64,000 nt of DNA, taken from positions 620,001 to 684,000 of the forward strand of contig CAJSYZ010000011.1 of assembly GCA_910574455.1 (NCBI GenBank), given 5' to 3'. A model generated the notes under the pieces. It ran no database searches and was not told where the DNA came from. It worked only from the letters and a program-made list of their open reading frames with translations. This DNA is from Trichaptum fuscoviolaceum (lineage: Eukaryota; Basidiomycota; Agaricomycetes; Hymenochaetales; Trichaptaceae). This document shows, piece after piece, positions 9,964-22,538 of the stretch. Position 1 is the first letter of the stretch; the number at the start of each line of letters is the position of its first letter. A program made the translations under genes and the position numbers.

Positions 9964-12600
9964 CTACTTCGCCTTCCACACCCTGCCTGTCGGGAAGTCA
10001 ATCCTCGACAACGCAGGACAGACGCGGGACCATTGCTCGACGAGTTTCTGTTCTGCAAGTATGCCCTCCGTGACCAAACTAGTGCGTTCACCCTCACCCT
10101 CGTCCTCGTCCTCGTCCTCGACGCCACCGTGACCCTCGCCACTCGGACGAAAGATGTCGATGTTCTCGAGCGCCCGGAAGCGCGAGATAGCGAGGGATAG
10201 TTGCGCATAGAGTTCCTTTATACGTATATGTAAACATTAACAGCGAGAAGGTTAACACAGGACAAAGGAAGGGAAGGAAGAACCAGTTAGATTAGCTTTT
10301 CCGGTAAGAATAAGAGGGAGGCGACATACAGAGTCATTCCCAGCCCAGCCTAGGCCCAGCATTTCGATGGTGGTCCCGAGCTCGGTGCCTATTGCATTGA
10401 GGAACCGACCGACAGTGCGTCCGTCCACTTTAGCTGAACAGCGAATTCGCAGCTCCTTGATGCCCTGAGGGACTCCGACGCCAACGGCAAGGTCCGCACC
10501 GAACCCGCGTTTGCCAATACCGGAGAGTGAAGCCGGGCTCTTCCCCGCGCCGTCGCCGTCCGTGCTCTCTGCAGGACTGGTCGGGGTGACGGGCGTGCTG
10601 GCGCTCGACGCGGGCGACGGCAGAGACGGAGACAAAGACAAGGATACAGCTCGCAGTCGTGGCCGATCGAAGACAGTGGAAGCAAAGCACCGCGCAACCT
10701 CCGCAGGGCGCAGGCCCTCGAAGACGCTCGTCGCAACCTCGACGTCGAGCACGCGCACGGGGCGCCCGGGGACGAGCTGCTTCGCGAGCGTGAGCGGCGC
10801 GGTGAGCTTCGTGAGGTGCGGGAGCACCGGCGGGCCGCTGGCGTCTTTTCTGCTCTGGAGGGCGAGGTTGTTGAGAGCGAGCGTCGGGGGCAGCGGCGGC
10901 ACGGGCGGGACCGGGTGGCTGGGGGAACGTTTAGGCGAGGAGAGTGAGGAGTGCGAGGAGTTGGAGGGGGCAAGGCGCGGGGCGATGACGGGGATGGGGA
11001 GGCAAAAGACGTCGGGGAGGCTGAGAGTGTGGATGTCCGGGTGTCGTTCGAGGAACCGGACGAGGAGCGTGCTGAACGACGTGGAAACGGTCGTCCGCCC
11101 CGAGAGAGACAGCTCTTCGAGCTTGGGTAAAGACGGTGCGTCTACAGGGGGGAGCGGCGAGGGACACGGGCTCGGTGAAGGACACGGGGACGGTATGGGC
11201 GTCGCGCGTGGCGATTTCCGCGGGGAGGCTGTGGAGGGCAGGAAATGCAGTAGGAACGAGGGTGGCGGATGGACGAGGGAGAGCGTTTTGAGGTGCTGGA
11301 GACACGCTATGACGCGTGGGAGGACCTGTTCCTCCGGAGAGGCGGATATCGAGACAATGGGCGCACGACGCGGTATGCTGCGGTGCTGCGAAGAGATGGA
11401 ACTGGTCGGAGTGAGAGTGCCGGCGGAGGATCCAGGGTTGCACGTCCAGCGCAGTGATTTAACTAGCGCTGCTAGGTGTTCGTTATCATACAGAGAGGCT
11501 AAGACGAGCCTGCGACAGCTCTTGTCGAGCCGCGCGCCGAATTCCGTGAAATCGGATTCGTTTTCGGGTAGGTCATTCGTGTCGATGTGCTCATACAAGG
11601 CGGAGCGTGCATACGGGGTGAATGCACGGTTTGCGCGTGCGAGGGCGGGCAGGTCGGAGAGCGCGCAGTACGAAGCGGTGTGTCTGATAGCCTGCACAAG
11701 CGACGGTCGGGGAATGGTCGCTACAGCCGGGGAAGGCGGCGGGCTGGGAAACTTCAAGCAAATGCTCCCAACCGTCGCATCCTCGCAAGTGACTTCGTCC
11801 TCCTCACGCCCGAGCGTCGATTTAGACTCCAGGCAGTGCGTGACGCTCGTGTCAGGGGTGTCCGTCTGCGGGGATCCATGCCCCATGGTCGACGGCGTAT
11901 GGCTTGCTGCCGTCCCCGCCAGGCTCGCCGTGTGTGACGGCGTGCGCGATAGCGTAGACTTGGCGAACAGCGAGGATGCGCGAAGCGAGCGCTCCCGCTC
12001 TTCGCGCACGTATGCCGCGAGGTCGACGGACTCCGCTGCGCGTCCTAGACCGGAAGGAGGGCGGATGTTCGGGGACGGCGGAGAGGGCGAGCGCGAAATG
12101 TAAGAGTACTGTGTCTCTATCTCCGTACCTTCATTGTCCCGACTGTCCCGACTGGGCTTGCAGTAGTACCCTATCCCGTCTAACCCCGCCAGAGCATCCT
12201 TCTTGCCGTTTTTCTTTCGTGGCTTGGGGACAAAGAGCGTCGAGAGCGAGACTGCGACACGCAGCTTCAAGGACTTTTGCTTCCGCACAGACACCGAGTC
12301 GCCTTCCTTCCCCTCGCCACTCGTGATATCCACACTCGACGTCGCAGGCCGCGGGGGCGCCTTCTTCGTAAGCTTCTTCGACGATGTGCGTGATAGCCCT
12401 GAGTTGGTCTGCGTGCGCCGGAGAGGCAGGTCGGTGGATTTTGCGCTGGGCACGCTTGAGACGCTCATGCTCAGAGGGTTGGACGCGCCAGCAGCAGCTT
12501 GAGGCCATCTATCAGGCTGGTCGGAAGAGTCGCCGCTGCCGCTGCCTATCCCAAATATCGAGAGCCGTCGTGCATGCTTAAGGCCTCCGGGTCTTGACAT
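9964..12600 (-). CDS. Proline/serine-rich protein with LRR/F-box-like core
   Basis: Two exons in phase: 10330-12600 (757 codons from MSRPGGLKHARRLS) and 9964-10215, with a 114-nt intron between them. The total is 840 residues. The N-terminal ~330 residues are Ser/Pro/Lys-rich and likely disordered. The segment LVQAIRHTASYCALSDLPAL, then ARANRAFTPYARSALYEHI, has the shape of an F-box-like helix bundle (...L..L..A.R.F...A...LY..I). Leucine-rich strands follow (LQHLKTLSLVHPP, LPKLEELSLSG, IHTLSLPDVF, IKELRIRCSA), interrupted by proline-rich inserts. Exon 2 adds ELYAQLSLAISRFRALENID, an acidic EDEDEDEGEGE run encoded by a GTCCTC repeat, and the end VWKAK. The specific function is unknown; adaptor or ubiquitin-ligase roles are inference only. 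Confidence 0.68.
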
Positions 12601-14641
12601 CGTGGTATGGTCAACACGAGCTCGCTATGTAATACTGCAAGAATTTCAGGCGTGGAGTGTCCAGCTCCCTTCCCCTCTCTAAGCGAAAGAAAAACATCGA
12701 CATTCAGCGAGCGCTTCATTGGCAAGAAGGTCTTGGGCTACTCACAGAAGTGTGTAGATCAAGTGAGTGTTGCGGAAACGAGCGAATGCTATAGACCAGC
12801 CTGAGAGAAGCTGCTTGACCGCTGTTCACTCTCGTTGGACCCGACAAGTTGAAAAGAGGAGGAAAGGAGTGTTCTGGTCGGCCCTGAGGACACTGGCAAG
12901 CGTGTTTTCGCAGGCCACTTGATAGTATTCAGTATTCATTCAATACTTACCCGATCACGTTCCGCCTCGGGTGTGCTGCCTTGTGTTGTCATTAAGTTCA
13001 CCATAAGGCGTCGATCCAACTATTTCAAATGCGCATGCTCACCTCTGGGGAACCTATATCTGCTATTTGTTTATTTGAGGCCTGAGGGAGACGAGCTCGT
13101 CGTCGTCCAGGCAAAAGGAGCACAGCGATTAGCAGTGGCTCGAAGCCCACGGGCCCTGAATCGAAGCTTAGATCCAATCTGCATAACTGCTATTCCGGAA
13201 TCATTGCGTGGGAATGCTCAGGGCTTGAACCAGGACGAGCTGGGATCCAAGATCGGTGGACTGAACACAAATGCCGATGTTTGTCACCTCATCTATTCAC
13301 CCAAGGCTCAACGGTCCATATCGTCGATAAGTGGCTTCTTTCATTCATAAAATACTAAGGGGATGGACAAGGAATAACCTCCAATAATTAGCCTTCAAAA
13401 GGCTGATCTCACGAGTTGAATAGATCTCAAATTTCAACACATTTCCCAATATTTTGTGTCTTCTTCAAAGTTGTAGCTGATCATGAAATACATTCCCCAA
13501 TGAGTCCTCTTGGGAACAAGGCTTACCGCTGCGATCTGAACTGCACTACAACTCATATCATCGTAACTGGTCGATTCGTAACGAAGATTGAGAAATACTT
13601 ACTTCATCGAGTAAGTTTGCCGGCCAGTTGCAGAGCACGACCATCAGTTCAAAATTCTGTTCCCCTCGGCGGATCTGATTCGTAGATCGTGGAAAAACTC
13701 AAATCCACTCAGGCTCATCTGGACTATCAGCAACAAGATGAAACTTGTAAAAGCGGCAAAAGCTTCGGGAGGTATACGATACTCTCGTAGAGACTTTGTG
13801 ATAATCGGCACCTCGGTTGAGGCTGTATCTCACTGTTACTGTAATAGACTCTGGTGCACATCAATGCGGATCGTAACAGATACAGTACCTCATGTCTTGA
13901 CAGCATCAGTTGATTATCCACCATCGCCCTGATCTTCATGCAATGATTTACGGATGATCAGTGAAGCAATATCAGTTAGCTATCAATCTACTATCAATGT
14001 CTCATACTAACCATTGGGGTGTAGGACAGTGACTTTAAGTTTGTTGGAGTCCTTGTTAGCTCCTTTTTTACTTCCGATGATTCTCGGATTCTAAAGTAAA
14101 CTTGAAGCCGAATTGCCGAGCAGAAATAATGCGACTCGGAAGCGGAGAATAGCTAATTAGGATCTCCGATTGAATATTGCCGAAGCTCCGAGTCTGATAC
14201 CATAACTGTCGGTTATGCGGACCGGTTATCATCGAACACACTTCAGGCCGTTCTGGCTCTTGCTGTCGAACGTCCACCATCTCTCCTTCCTCTCTCCTAG
14301 ATCAGCCTGGCTCTTTCTCTCCGACCTGATCCTTCCTTAGTTTCTCCTCCGCGAACACACGTCACTATAGCATTCAGCATGCTCATCGTCATCCAGGCCT
14401 CAACAGACCTCAGTGCGCCATGGCATAGATACGATATTTCAGCGGGGAAGTTAAGCGGAAGCGAATATAAAGGAGCGAATTGATAGACGGGAAGTTATGT
14501 AACTCAGTACGTTATCCCAACCCCAGTACAACCTCAGACTTGTCTCTTTTTCTTCCCCCCAAGCATCTGCTCACTCGAACCTACTACCAGCTTTGAACTT
14601 CAGACTCTTACTTCTGCTAGCTCGAACAAGTGTTGACACGG
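12601..14641. other. Two-kilobase intergenic region
   Basis: I see no convincing gene. The open frames (for example 12919-13350 plus and 13727-13939 minus) lack domain signals or paralogues in the window. The left ~300 bp would hold the promoter of the minus gene starting at 12600. The right end (14440-14600) holds a TATA-like AATATAAAGG at 14464-14473 and pyrimidine-rich stretches just before the MGTKG-family gene, consistent with its promoter and 5' leader. Confidence 0.5.
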
Positions 14642-16410
14642 ATGGGCACGAAAGGATTTTTCTCGTTTAAATACAAAAGTGCGTTCTCAAATTAAAGTCA
14701 GTCTGTACTTGGTCATGAGCTGAGCTCGTTTTCCTGTTGTGTTAGACATATATTTCACGAGGTACAGCTACTCTGATAGCTACCCATCTATCCTGGGTCG
14801 TCGCCTCGTGAACGGAATTCCAGCTGAACCGGAGCAATTCAAAGGTACAAGGTGCTTATCGTATGAACAAGCCGAGTTTCAACTAATGACGACGAAAAGC
14901 ATGGTTCCAGAGCACTCGAGATCACTACGAGGACGAATTTCAGTCGCTAGCACGTGTAGGAGATGATCATGGCTATGCGTACAAACCGTCCTCGCGAGTC
15001 CCAGAGAATGATACTTGTATTGAATGGGTCTATGTCATTGACCTGGATAGAATGTCATTCTCGGTTGACAATGGCGCCCACTTTCGGCTGGACAATATTC
15101 CGCGAGGGCTCATTGAAAACAATACGGAGTGGATCGAATACCTGGCGCTCGATGGAAGAGGCTGGCGGTGTTTGAAGCCTTCTACACCTCGGCAGCTAGT
15201 TGCAGACTTGCATCCGAACTTGAGGCTCTCCGCGGAGGGGCTCGAGTTGTATGACGAGCTAAAGCCTAAGACGATTAGCAGCGGCGAATGGATGAATGAC
15301 GCATCTGCCTCCGGACTTGGCCTCAAGACCATGGCTGTTATGATCTTTAGAACATTGCTCAATCAGTATTACGGACGTCTCTCAGACGTATACCAGTACC
15401 CTCCTGACCATCCGAAGTTTAGAGGACCGGCCGAATTCCTCCTGCGCGCCGCAGCGCCTGGCTTTTTCACCTTGAGTTTCGACGAATCTATCAACTCGTC
15501 TAGCCCAGCACCAGATGTCGGCTCTACTTCTGTATCAGGATCTATCTACTACTGGTTCAGAGGATGTCTCGTCCGGCTCTCCACTCGACTTGACTCAGTC
15601 GCGCACCTGCGCTCCGCTGTGGGCGATGCTGTCCTTCGCGTGCGACGGAGCGGCCTGGAGACCTGCACAGTATTATTATGGTCTATGCAACACGTCGCCG
15701 TCGTCCGCGTCCAGGGCGAACAGGTATCACACAGCACCGCCATCCCCATCCTCGCGGCCTACGGTACGGACGACTCTGCGCTAGACTGCGGAATCCGACT
15801 CCTCACGTACTACCTCCGCCCGGCACTCACGTCCTTCCACGGCGATGTGAGGAGTCGGAAGCGGGTGCCGAGGATGAGCGAGATGGAGCACCTGGCCGAG
15901 CTGGCGGAGGACCTTAACGTTAAGGATCGGCGTGCCCCCGGTCCCAGTGTGCCCTTCGATGTCGTCGCTGAGATCATGTCGTACGCCGACACACCGACAT
16001 ATAACGCCTTCAGCCGCGTCTCCCGGGCATCTCGGGTCTTATGGGCACGCAGACCTCGACTTGGTCCCTACACCATTCTGTTCGTTCCTCCGCAGCTTCC
16101 TTCAGTCGCGAACGACACTCGACGCCGCACCAATTCGTCCTCAGGCCGGTTTGCCGCGCACGACCAGTCAGGACTGCCTGTCCGGTTCCGACTGTCGTAT
16201 CACGGGCGCTACCCGGACGACGACAAGGACACATATACGACCAGGGCTGCTCGTCCCGAGAACGCAAAGCCCCTCGTCCTAGGTCTGCCTGACGGTGTGC
16301 GCTGCAGCGCTTTGATGGCTGATCTTGTGAATGATGTCAGACATGCTATTTACATCACCGAGGAGGTGGATCGCAAACGTGATGATGAGAGTGGAAATGA
16401 AGACAATTGA
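14642..16410 (+). CDS. MGTKG-family basidiomycete protein with F-box-like C-terminus
   Basis: Three exons in phase: 14642-14678, 14746-14844 and 14900-16410 (548 residues). The start MGTKGFFSFKYK, then NIYFTRYSYSDSYPSILGRR, is the hallmark of a large, uncharacterised Agaricomycete family whose members begin MGTRG..., followed by a ...Y..YDSYP..LG motif. The region from DRMSFSVDNGAHFRLDNIP on is also typical of that family. Near residue 410, PFDVVAEIMSYADTPTYNAF then SRVSRASR looks like an F-box-type helical motif (P.dvv.eI..y.d..t......SR.SR). No catalytic motif is visible. The ATG is the first in a short first exon of 37 nt, and the second intron has a CTAATGAC branch point. Confidence 0.75.
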
Positions 16411-17316
16411 TGGACGTGCAGCTTTTTTTGACGATATTCTATTCCTTTAGAACCATTAATTCTGCGGTTGATAATTCGTTATATTCATTATAATCAGACT
16501 TGCATATTAGACATTTATAGACTACTATTTGTGTTGTGTAAGTATATTGCATTAATTTTAACGACTTTCAGTGTTTCGCGGAATCAACGGCCATGAGAGT
16601 AGCTAGCCTGCTATACATGTTGGGAGCCGGATCTTTCCGATACTGGAGTCTGGTAGTACCGTGACTATGTACTAGTAGCTCTCTTGAAGTTCTCGCGAAC
16701 TCCAATATGACTCGGACTCGATCGTCGTCAAGTACGATGCACACAACAAACATCATTGATCGACTGCGGTCAGGTCTAATGAACCTCTCCGAATGTATTA
16801 AACGTCAAGCAAAGTTTCTGTCTAGACCACCGCTCATAACGCGTAGACTAAGGGTGCGCTCGGATCCAGTGCTTGTATAGCGTTGCTAGCCTTTTAAGGC
16901 AACAGTGCTACAGGGTTTGAAGCAAAAGCAGTAGTACTGTTGCCTTAAAAGGCTATTTCTAACTGGCACTGCTACTCAAGCACTGGATCCGAGCGCACCC
17001 TAAGCCGCAGGCAATCGTCCACCTTTCGTTGAGTTTCCACTGTTGATTTTTATTTCCGAAGCTTACGATTGGTATCGGCAGCGCAGGAGGTTAGACTACG
17101 ATTGGCACAGACAAGGAGCATCATTGGGCTGAGTAACATCCGGCACGGAGATTCGTAATCCTCCAAGATGCGGCGGCAACGACCGACATCCGAGTCAGAA
17201 TGAACACACCCACTCATCTGCTTTATAACTTGCTGATGCACGCTTGCTCACGCACCGTCCGACGCAAATCCCTTGCTCGTCATTGCTTCCCCCCCTCAAC
17301 CATATAGTGTCCGACG
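16411..17316. other. Intergenic region containing a foldback element
   Basis: A+T-rich sequence with no supported gene. It holds the 155-bp inverted-repeat element at 16849-17003. The last 300 bp precede the Zn2Cys6 gene and probably hold its promoter and 5' leader. Confidence 0.6.
16849..17003. mobile_element. Foldback MITE, PIF/Harbinger-like
   Basis: The ends are perfect inverted repeats of 24 bp (GGGTGCGCTCGGATCCAGTG plus CTTG on the left, its reverse complement on the right), flanked directly by TAA on both sides. A second perfect inverted repeat of 19 bp lies inside (16888-16906 and 16936-16954, AGCCTTTTAAGGCAACAGT). Together they give an almost complete hairpin with a ~30-nt loop. A 3-bp TAA target duplication and G-rich ends fit non-autonomous PIF/Harbinger elements. 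There is no coding capacity. Confidence 0.82.
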
Positions 17317-20300
17317 ATGGACTCTCCCAAAGCCGATGCAAGCGGGAGTTCAGCTCCCCGGGCAGCCCGACCGCAGCGCGAGCGCGAGCGCGAGCTGGAA
17401 CGGAAGCGGGCTCGGGGCGAGGCATCCTGTGCAGAGTGCCGACGGTAGGTCGGATTCAGAAAATAAAAAGCGAATTACAAACTAATCGGCGTAATGTGAC
17501 GATGATCGATAACTCGGATTGAAGCTTGAAGCTTAAGTGTGACAAGAAGGTTCGGCTGTATTTCCTCCTTCCCCGACCTCCAGCCACTCACATAGATTAT
17601 TAGGTTCCTTGTTCTTCTTGCCTCCGCCGAGGCTGCTCTGGGATATGTCCCAATGGTAAGACATTTCAATCTGAATGATCACGGCGCCTGATTGAAACGT
17701 GAAACACAGGTTCTCTTGCCACTGGGCAGGGGTCAAGGTAGTGCTCACTCAATGCATATTTCGGTGAGGCTCATGCTGTGATGCAGATACGTATTGGCGA
17801 ATACAGACAAATTGCACGGTAAACTGCTCGAAATGAGTAAACGTATTCGGCAGTTAGAAGATGCATTGCAAATCGCTCAACTCTCATTAACTACTACACC
17901 ACACCCGCTCCTTTCAAGCGAGCTTCTTAGTATTAAAATGGGAGTCGATGTCGTAGAGGACACGGAAAGGGACGCTGCAGACTCAGAAATCTTCCCTAAT
18001 ATCGGGACATTAACCATTACAGGGCATGGCGAGACGCGCTTTGTGGGTCGGACCGGTGCGGAGGTAAGTGTCACCAGACGGTTTCTCTGACCTGAAATGA
18101 AATACTTTACTCTGCAGGCTATTATGCAGGTGGGATCACAGCTAATTTACGTCGGAATCGGGTGCTGATAGAAGCCGACTAGACCGTCGTGCGGGACATA
18201 CCATTGAATAACAGGAAGCAGTCCCTATCGTCGCTCCCAACCGAAATTGCCTACCTATCAGAGTCATTCCCCTTTTCCCCTGTACATCTTCCAAAACGCG
18301 ACATATTGCAGCTCATATATGCTCGTCTGCCTTCTTACGAGCGCGCTACAGCGCTGGTGGAAGCATATCTTGCCCACCTCTCGTGTTTCTTTCGGCCTGT
18401 GCAGCGTGTGCAGATTATGGAGGAACTACTACCTCGGTACTACAAGTACAGGGAAGATGCCATTATGGAGGACGAAAAGGGGGTTGCTGTGCATGAACTC
18501 GCGTTACTACTTGCTGTTCTCGCGTCAGGGGCAGCTGGGGACCTCACTCAAGATGCTTTCAACGAGGAGGGAGAGCTTTACCGACACCTTACCCGCTGTG
18601 CATTGAGTTTGCACAATATTTTTGAGGGAACTTCGATTGCTACCGTTCAAGCGCTATCGCTGGCTGGCGCTTATGACTTCTTCAGCGCAAACGCAGAGAC
18701 TCTTGAAACGGCATGGAAGATGCTATCACTGACGCTATGCCTTGCCTCAAGCGTGAGTGAGCCCAACATTTTTGGTAATCAATTGCTGACGATATCTATC
18801 ATCCGGGCAGATTGGACTACGTAAGTCTATCATCTGACAATTCAATGTTGTGCAGCTGCTTAAGATATCTAGACTGGGACCCGTCTAGTTGGAATATGCC
18901 TGAAAAGCACGCAGAGAGACGTAGGAGCGTATTTTGGGAGCTGTACACCTTGGACAACTGGAAGGTATGTTTCTGTCATTTTGAGTGCATGACTTCTCCA
19001 CTGTACTCATTAGTACGTTCCATCAGTCTCTGGGCTCCGGCAGGCCCCCTGTCTTCCGTCTGCATGAGGTGGACTGCAAATATCCAGAAGACCCTGAGGC
19101 GATAACCGGCAAGGACGGCGAAACACTGCACAGCTGTGAGTGTGCTCCGCTTATGTTACCGAGAACAATCTGCTGATTCAACCTCCTAGATTTCCATTGG
19201 AAACACGACTTTGCGAAGCAGGTTATTGCCACCCTCGCAACGAAGCTCTGTACTGTCAGGCCAATGAAATATTCGGAGATCGTGGAGCTGGATCGGAAAG
19301 TCCGAGAGTATCCCGGGTTCTCATCTGAGTACTTGGAAAAATTGAACGCCGGAGGTAGTCCTGAGATATTTCAAGCTCTCAGTGTCACGTTATACAGAGA
19401 GATTAGTGCGTCCTACCGTTCACAGTTGTTTTGCTGAAGGATTACAACGAAGCTTCTTGGCTACTATAGGTCTGATATTTATCCACCGTAATTTCTTCGC
19501 TAGAGCGCTGCGCGAGAATCCCACAAATCCGATCAGGAGTCGCTTTGGTCCCTCTTTTCTTGCTGCGTACGCGAGTGCCATCACACTGCTAAGGGCCATG
19601 CGTCGAAATTTTGAACCTTGCCGGCAAGTCCTTCTTCGCATTTGGCCTTTCTGGGCGCACGCACTTGCATCTGGTGTACGTTTCTTTCTCACTAATGAAA
19701 GAAAAGAGAGTTGACATAGCCACTTAGGTGATTGTCGGGTCCGTGGCGGCTCGTGATACGTCTGAGCTTGCTCGAACAGCTTTGAAGGACTTGGAGCTTG
19801 CAATCGGACTATTTGAGAATGCAGCTCAGCACCCAGTCTCCAAGAATGGACTTGTAAGCCGTCCTTGGTCAACGAATTATTTATTATTCTCATTGAGACA
19901 AAAATACTCTTTAGCCAATTCTCCTTCGGCTTCGTGACAAAGCTCGTAGCAATTTTGAGAAGGGAGATTCACCCCTTACCATGGTGATCGAACCGAATGC
20001 TACACCTTCGTCTCCGTCATCGGTAACTATCAAAGTCGAACCCATAGATGAGGCTTTGTCGTTACTGGGAGGAGAGACTAAATTCGTGAGGAGGTTACGG
20101 AAAAGTCTGCAGTGCCCTTTTGCAGATGGCACGGAGTGCGGGTCGTCATCAAGCGCCACCGCCGCCGCTACGCCTTCCACGCCTGACACCAACCAGGCAA
20201 TGAAAGGCACTCCCGATGATGCGCAAGAGTTTTTACCACCATCACTGAGCGCTGGGATGCAGCCAGATTTGGCAGCCACCCTGGGCCTCGATTCAGGCGA

Positions 20301-20868
20301 TGTGTACACGTGGTTGTACGGACAGTTGGTCGACAGAACAACCGTTGGAGGGTCTTACGATCACAATCAAGTCGCGTTTGCGAATGCTCTGTCCGCGGCA
20401 TCGTCCGCAGGGGGACCCAGCGGTGCACCCGCTATGCCTTTGATTCAGCAACAGCAGCAAGGAGCAGGCCTTGACGTTGACGGCCTTGCATTCTGGGGAC
20501 TGCAGAACGTGTTCAATTTCCAGGGCGCACCGAACGCTGCTCCGGGAAGTTACACTTCCCAATTCCTTCAGAGTGGACCAGAGGCGCACAACACCATCTC
20601 GAACCCGAGTGCTGGTGCTCAGTACGCAAATGGCCCTAGTGCATCTGGCGCTCCAGCGGCGGACGTTAATGCACTCTCAATGGCCGCTGACAATCCACGA
20701 AGTTATGACTTCGAATTAGGGGAGGGTATGGCGGTGTACGGGGAGCCAGGAGCATATTCTCAGCTGGGCTCGGGAGATGATACGATAGAGAACGCCTGGC
20801 GGTCGATCATGGAGGATCCTCGATTTGCACCTATAGAACCGAACTCTCTATTTCCATTCTCATCATAG
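17317..20868 (+). CDS. Zn(II)2Cys6 fungal-specific transcription factor
   Basis: Nuclear regulator. The N-terminus reads RGEASCAECRR, then LKLKCDKKVPCSSCLRRGCS, split over exons 17317-17444, 17525-17549 and 17604-17655. It forms the binuclear zinc cluster (C-x2-C-x6-C-x5-C-x2-C-x8-C). Exon 17787-18063 gives a coiled-coil-like linker (LEMSKRIRQLEDALQIAQLS) and a conserved family stretch (GTLTITGHGETRFVGRTGAE). The middle homology region (fungal_trans) follows: RRRSVFWELYTLDNW, GSGRPPVFRLHEVDCKYPED, FIHRNFFARALRENP, and later SFLAAYASAITLLRAM. The C-terminal ~290 residues (from about 19981) are Ser/Ala/Gln-rich with VKVEP-like acidic parts and probably activate transcription. About 13 exons; the joints between 18064 and 18190 are unsure. 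The target genes are unknown. Confidence 0.82.
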
Positions 20869-21179
20869 TCATGGTATTCTATAACATTCCAAAAACCCCA
20901 CTCTGCCAACATTACATCTGTATAATTAGAATGCGAGATGTAAATATTTGACTCTCCACTCACACATTGTAGCTTAAAGTAACAGCTTACATGTACTATA
21001 TTCACAAAACATGTCCATCATCAACGTACGGCCTCCTCCCTCAAGCATCTTAATAACTTTCGAGCGCGGTGAACGTCTGTTTCGCGATGCACTGATGCCG
21101 GGACTTCTCTCCGTCTTGAGTGCTATCAGTGTACGGAAGCGCAGGTTCCGTGGCGAGAACTTCAGCCCTTGCATATCTA

Positions 21180-21567
21180 TCATTGTACTAATATCGTCAC
21201 CGCCATTGCGATACACGACATCGCCACGTAAGGTGATAGACGTTCTCCTAAACGACCCAGTAAGCTCTGAAATACTTGGGTTGGCATTAGACGCACGCTC
21301 ACCTATTCGTGCAAACATCCAGAAGACACCGAGGAAGCTGCCGATTGAGAGACCAGTGGTGTTATACAGCCAGCTTAGATGACATAGAAAAGGCTCACCC
21401 TTGCTTATTCCTATCTATCAAGGTTGGCATGACCGAACGAACGTATGCACACGAGCAAATAGACAACAGGATGACCAGGAGCAACGATTGAAAGTTAAAC
21501 AAGGCAGACTGTCGCAATGATGCATTAGAGAATATCTAACGCTTCATATAGTTGTTCTGCATACCAT
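21180..21567 (-). CDS. KSH1: KISH (TMEM167-type) secretory-pathway membrane protein
   Basis: Four tiny exons in phase: 21565-21567 (ATG only), 21399-21508, 21303-21337 and 21180-21247, giving 71 residues. The order is [20 protein letters not shown], then [20 protein letters not shown], then [11 protein letters not shown]. This is the full KISH pattern ([30 protein letters not shown]), and human TMEM167A has 72 residues. KISH proteins are small Golgi/secretory-pathway membrane proteins; the first hydrophobic stretch can act as a signal anchor and a second hydrophobic segment ends the protein. Introns are 54-65 nt, and one starts directly after the start codon. No exon is long enough to show as an ordinary open frame. 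The 311 bp to the left (20869-21179) hold no further gene. Confidence 0.93.
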
Positions 21568-21931
21568 TTTGCGCGTACTTATGGGGAAACCCTTCAATCG
21601 GTAAGAATGAAAAAGGGAAAGGTTCTACTAGTAAGAACTTGAACACCAGCGACAATGAACGATGCTTAGTCATCACTGGCAATGATCATGAAAACTCTCA
21701 CTGGCAGGCTTCGAAAAGCTCCTGCTCCTACATAAAACTATTTCCTATTTACTTAACTATAGTTCATCAATCATAACAGCACTATAAAGTAAATAGAGAG
21801 CTAGTTATTGTAAGTATTTTGTAGTAATTCAATTAACAGAGAAGGACTTACGCATGTCTAATATTACACACTTTACGCAATGCAAAAGTTATCTGAATAT
21901 AGAGTCCATCAAATTGTGCACAAAGGCCCTC

Positions 21932-22493
21932 ACTTAGATGCCATCAAGTTCATGTATGATTGCTTGTGTATCTGGTCTTTCCCCGGAGTCGAGGTTCCAA
22001 CAAGATTCACAAATAGCCCACAAACGCTTGCGTTCTTCCGACCATTCCGAATTATAAGCCTCAGGTCGCCCGGGGGAGGGAGCTCTTTCTTATAGATCGC
22101 AATCGTCACAAGGGTATCCGTCAGGTGCGCGTAGAGTACTTTGAGAGTCAGTAGCTCCTTTGTGTTTGGAAACGTATTATTAGTCAAGAATAAGAAGGAA
22201 ATGATAGTGAGGCTTACAAGAATGGTCATCCCAAAGGACCATATATCTGTTTTGAACGTGTATGGAGTAGATATCCGACCGTCGAGGAAAAGCTGCTCGT
22301 ACGCCATCCAACGACCTGTCCCATGAAGTCCCGAGGTGAGTGGCATAATTGAACATGAGGATAGCATGTGCGAACTGTAGTTCTCCGTTTGCGTGACCTT
22401 TCCAGATAGATCGTACTGCTGAAGATCCAGTAAAGTACGTCGAAGGCGTAAGGTGACTGAAGTTAAATCGAGTAATTTCTGCAACACAACCAT
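21932..22493 (-). pseudogene. Kinase C-lobe fragment, frameshifted
   Basis: Part of a tyrosine-kinase-like domain related to the intact kinase at 25387-28298. Readable parts are GTGRWMAYEQLF, DIWSFGMTIL (end of activation loop and helix F), an intron, and ELLTLKVLYAHLTDTLVTIA with KKELPPP. After that the frame shifts by one base to EWSEERKRLWAICESCW and ERPDTQAIIHELDGI, then a stop. The N-lobe and catalytic loop are absent, so it cannot be an active kinase. Confidence 0.72.
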
Positions 22494-22538
22494 TAGACTG
22501 AGAGAGACCTATGATGTCTTGAACTCACTCGTACTTCT

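Noticed and set aside
9692..9979. 95-codon minus frame
   Set aside because: It lies in the purine-rich tract, so its Ser/Leu/Phe-rich translation is a composition effect.
10511..12103. 530-codon open frame on the plus strand
   Set aside because: It is antisense to the Ser/Pro-rich minus gene (9964-12600). G+C-rich codon use in that gene keeps the opposite strand open. It has no domain, and the minus frame continues in phase over an intron.
21011..21382. 123-codon plus-strand frame
   Set aside because: It is antisense to the four-exon KSH1 gene, which matches a known family over its full length.
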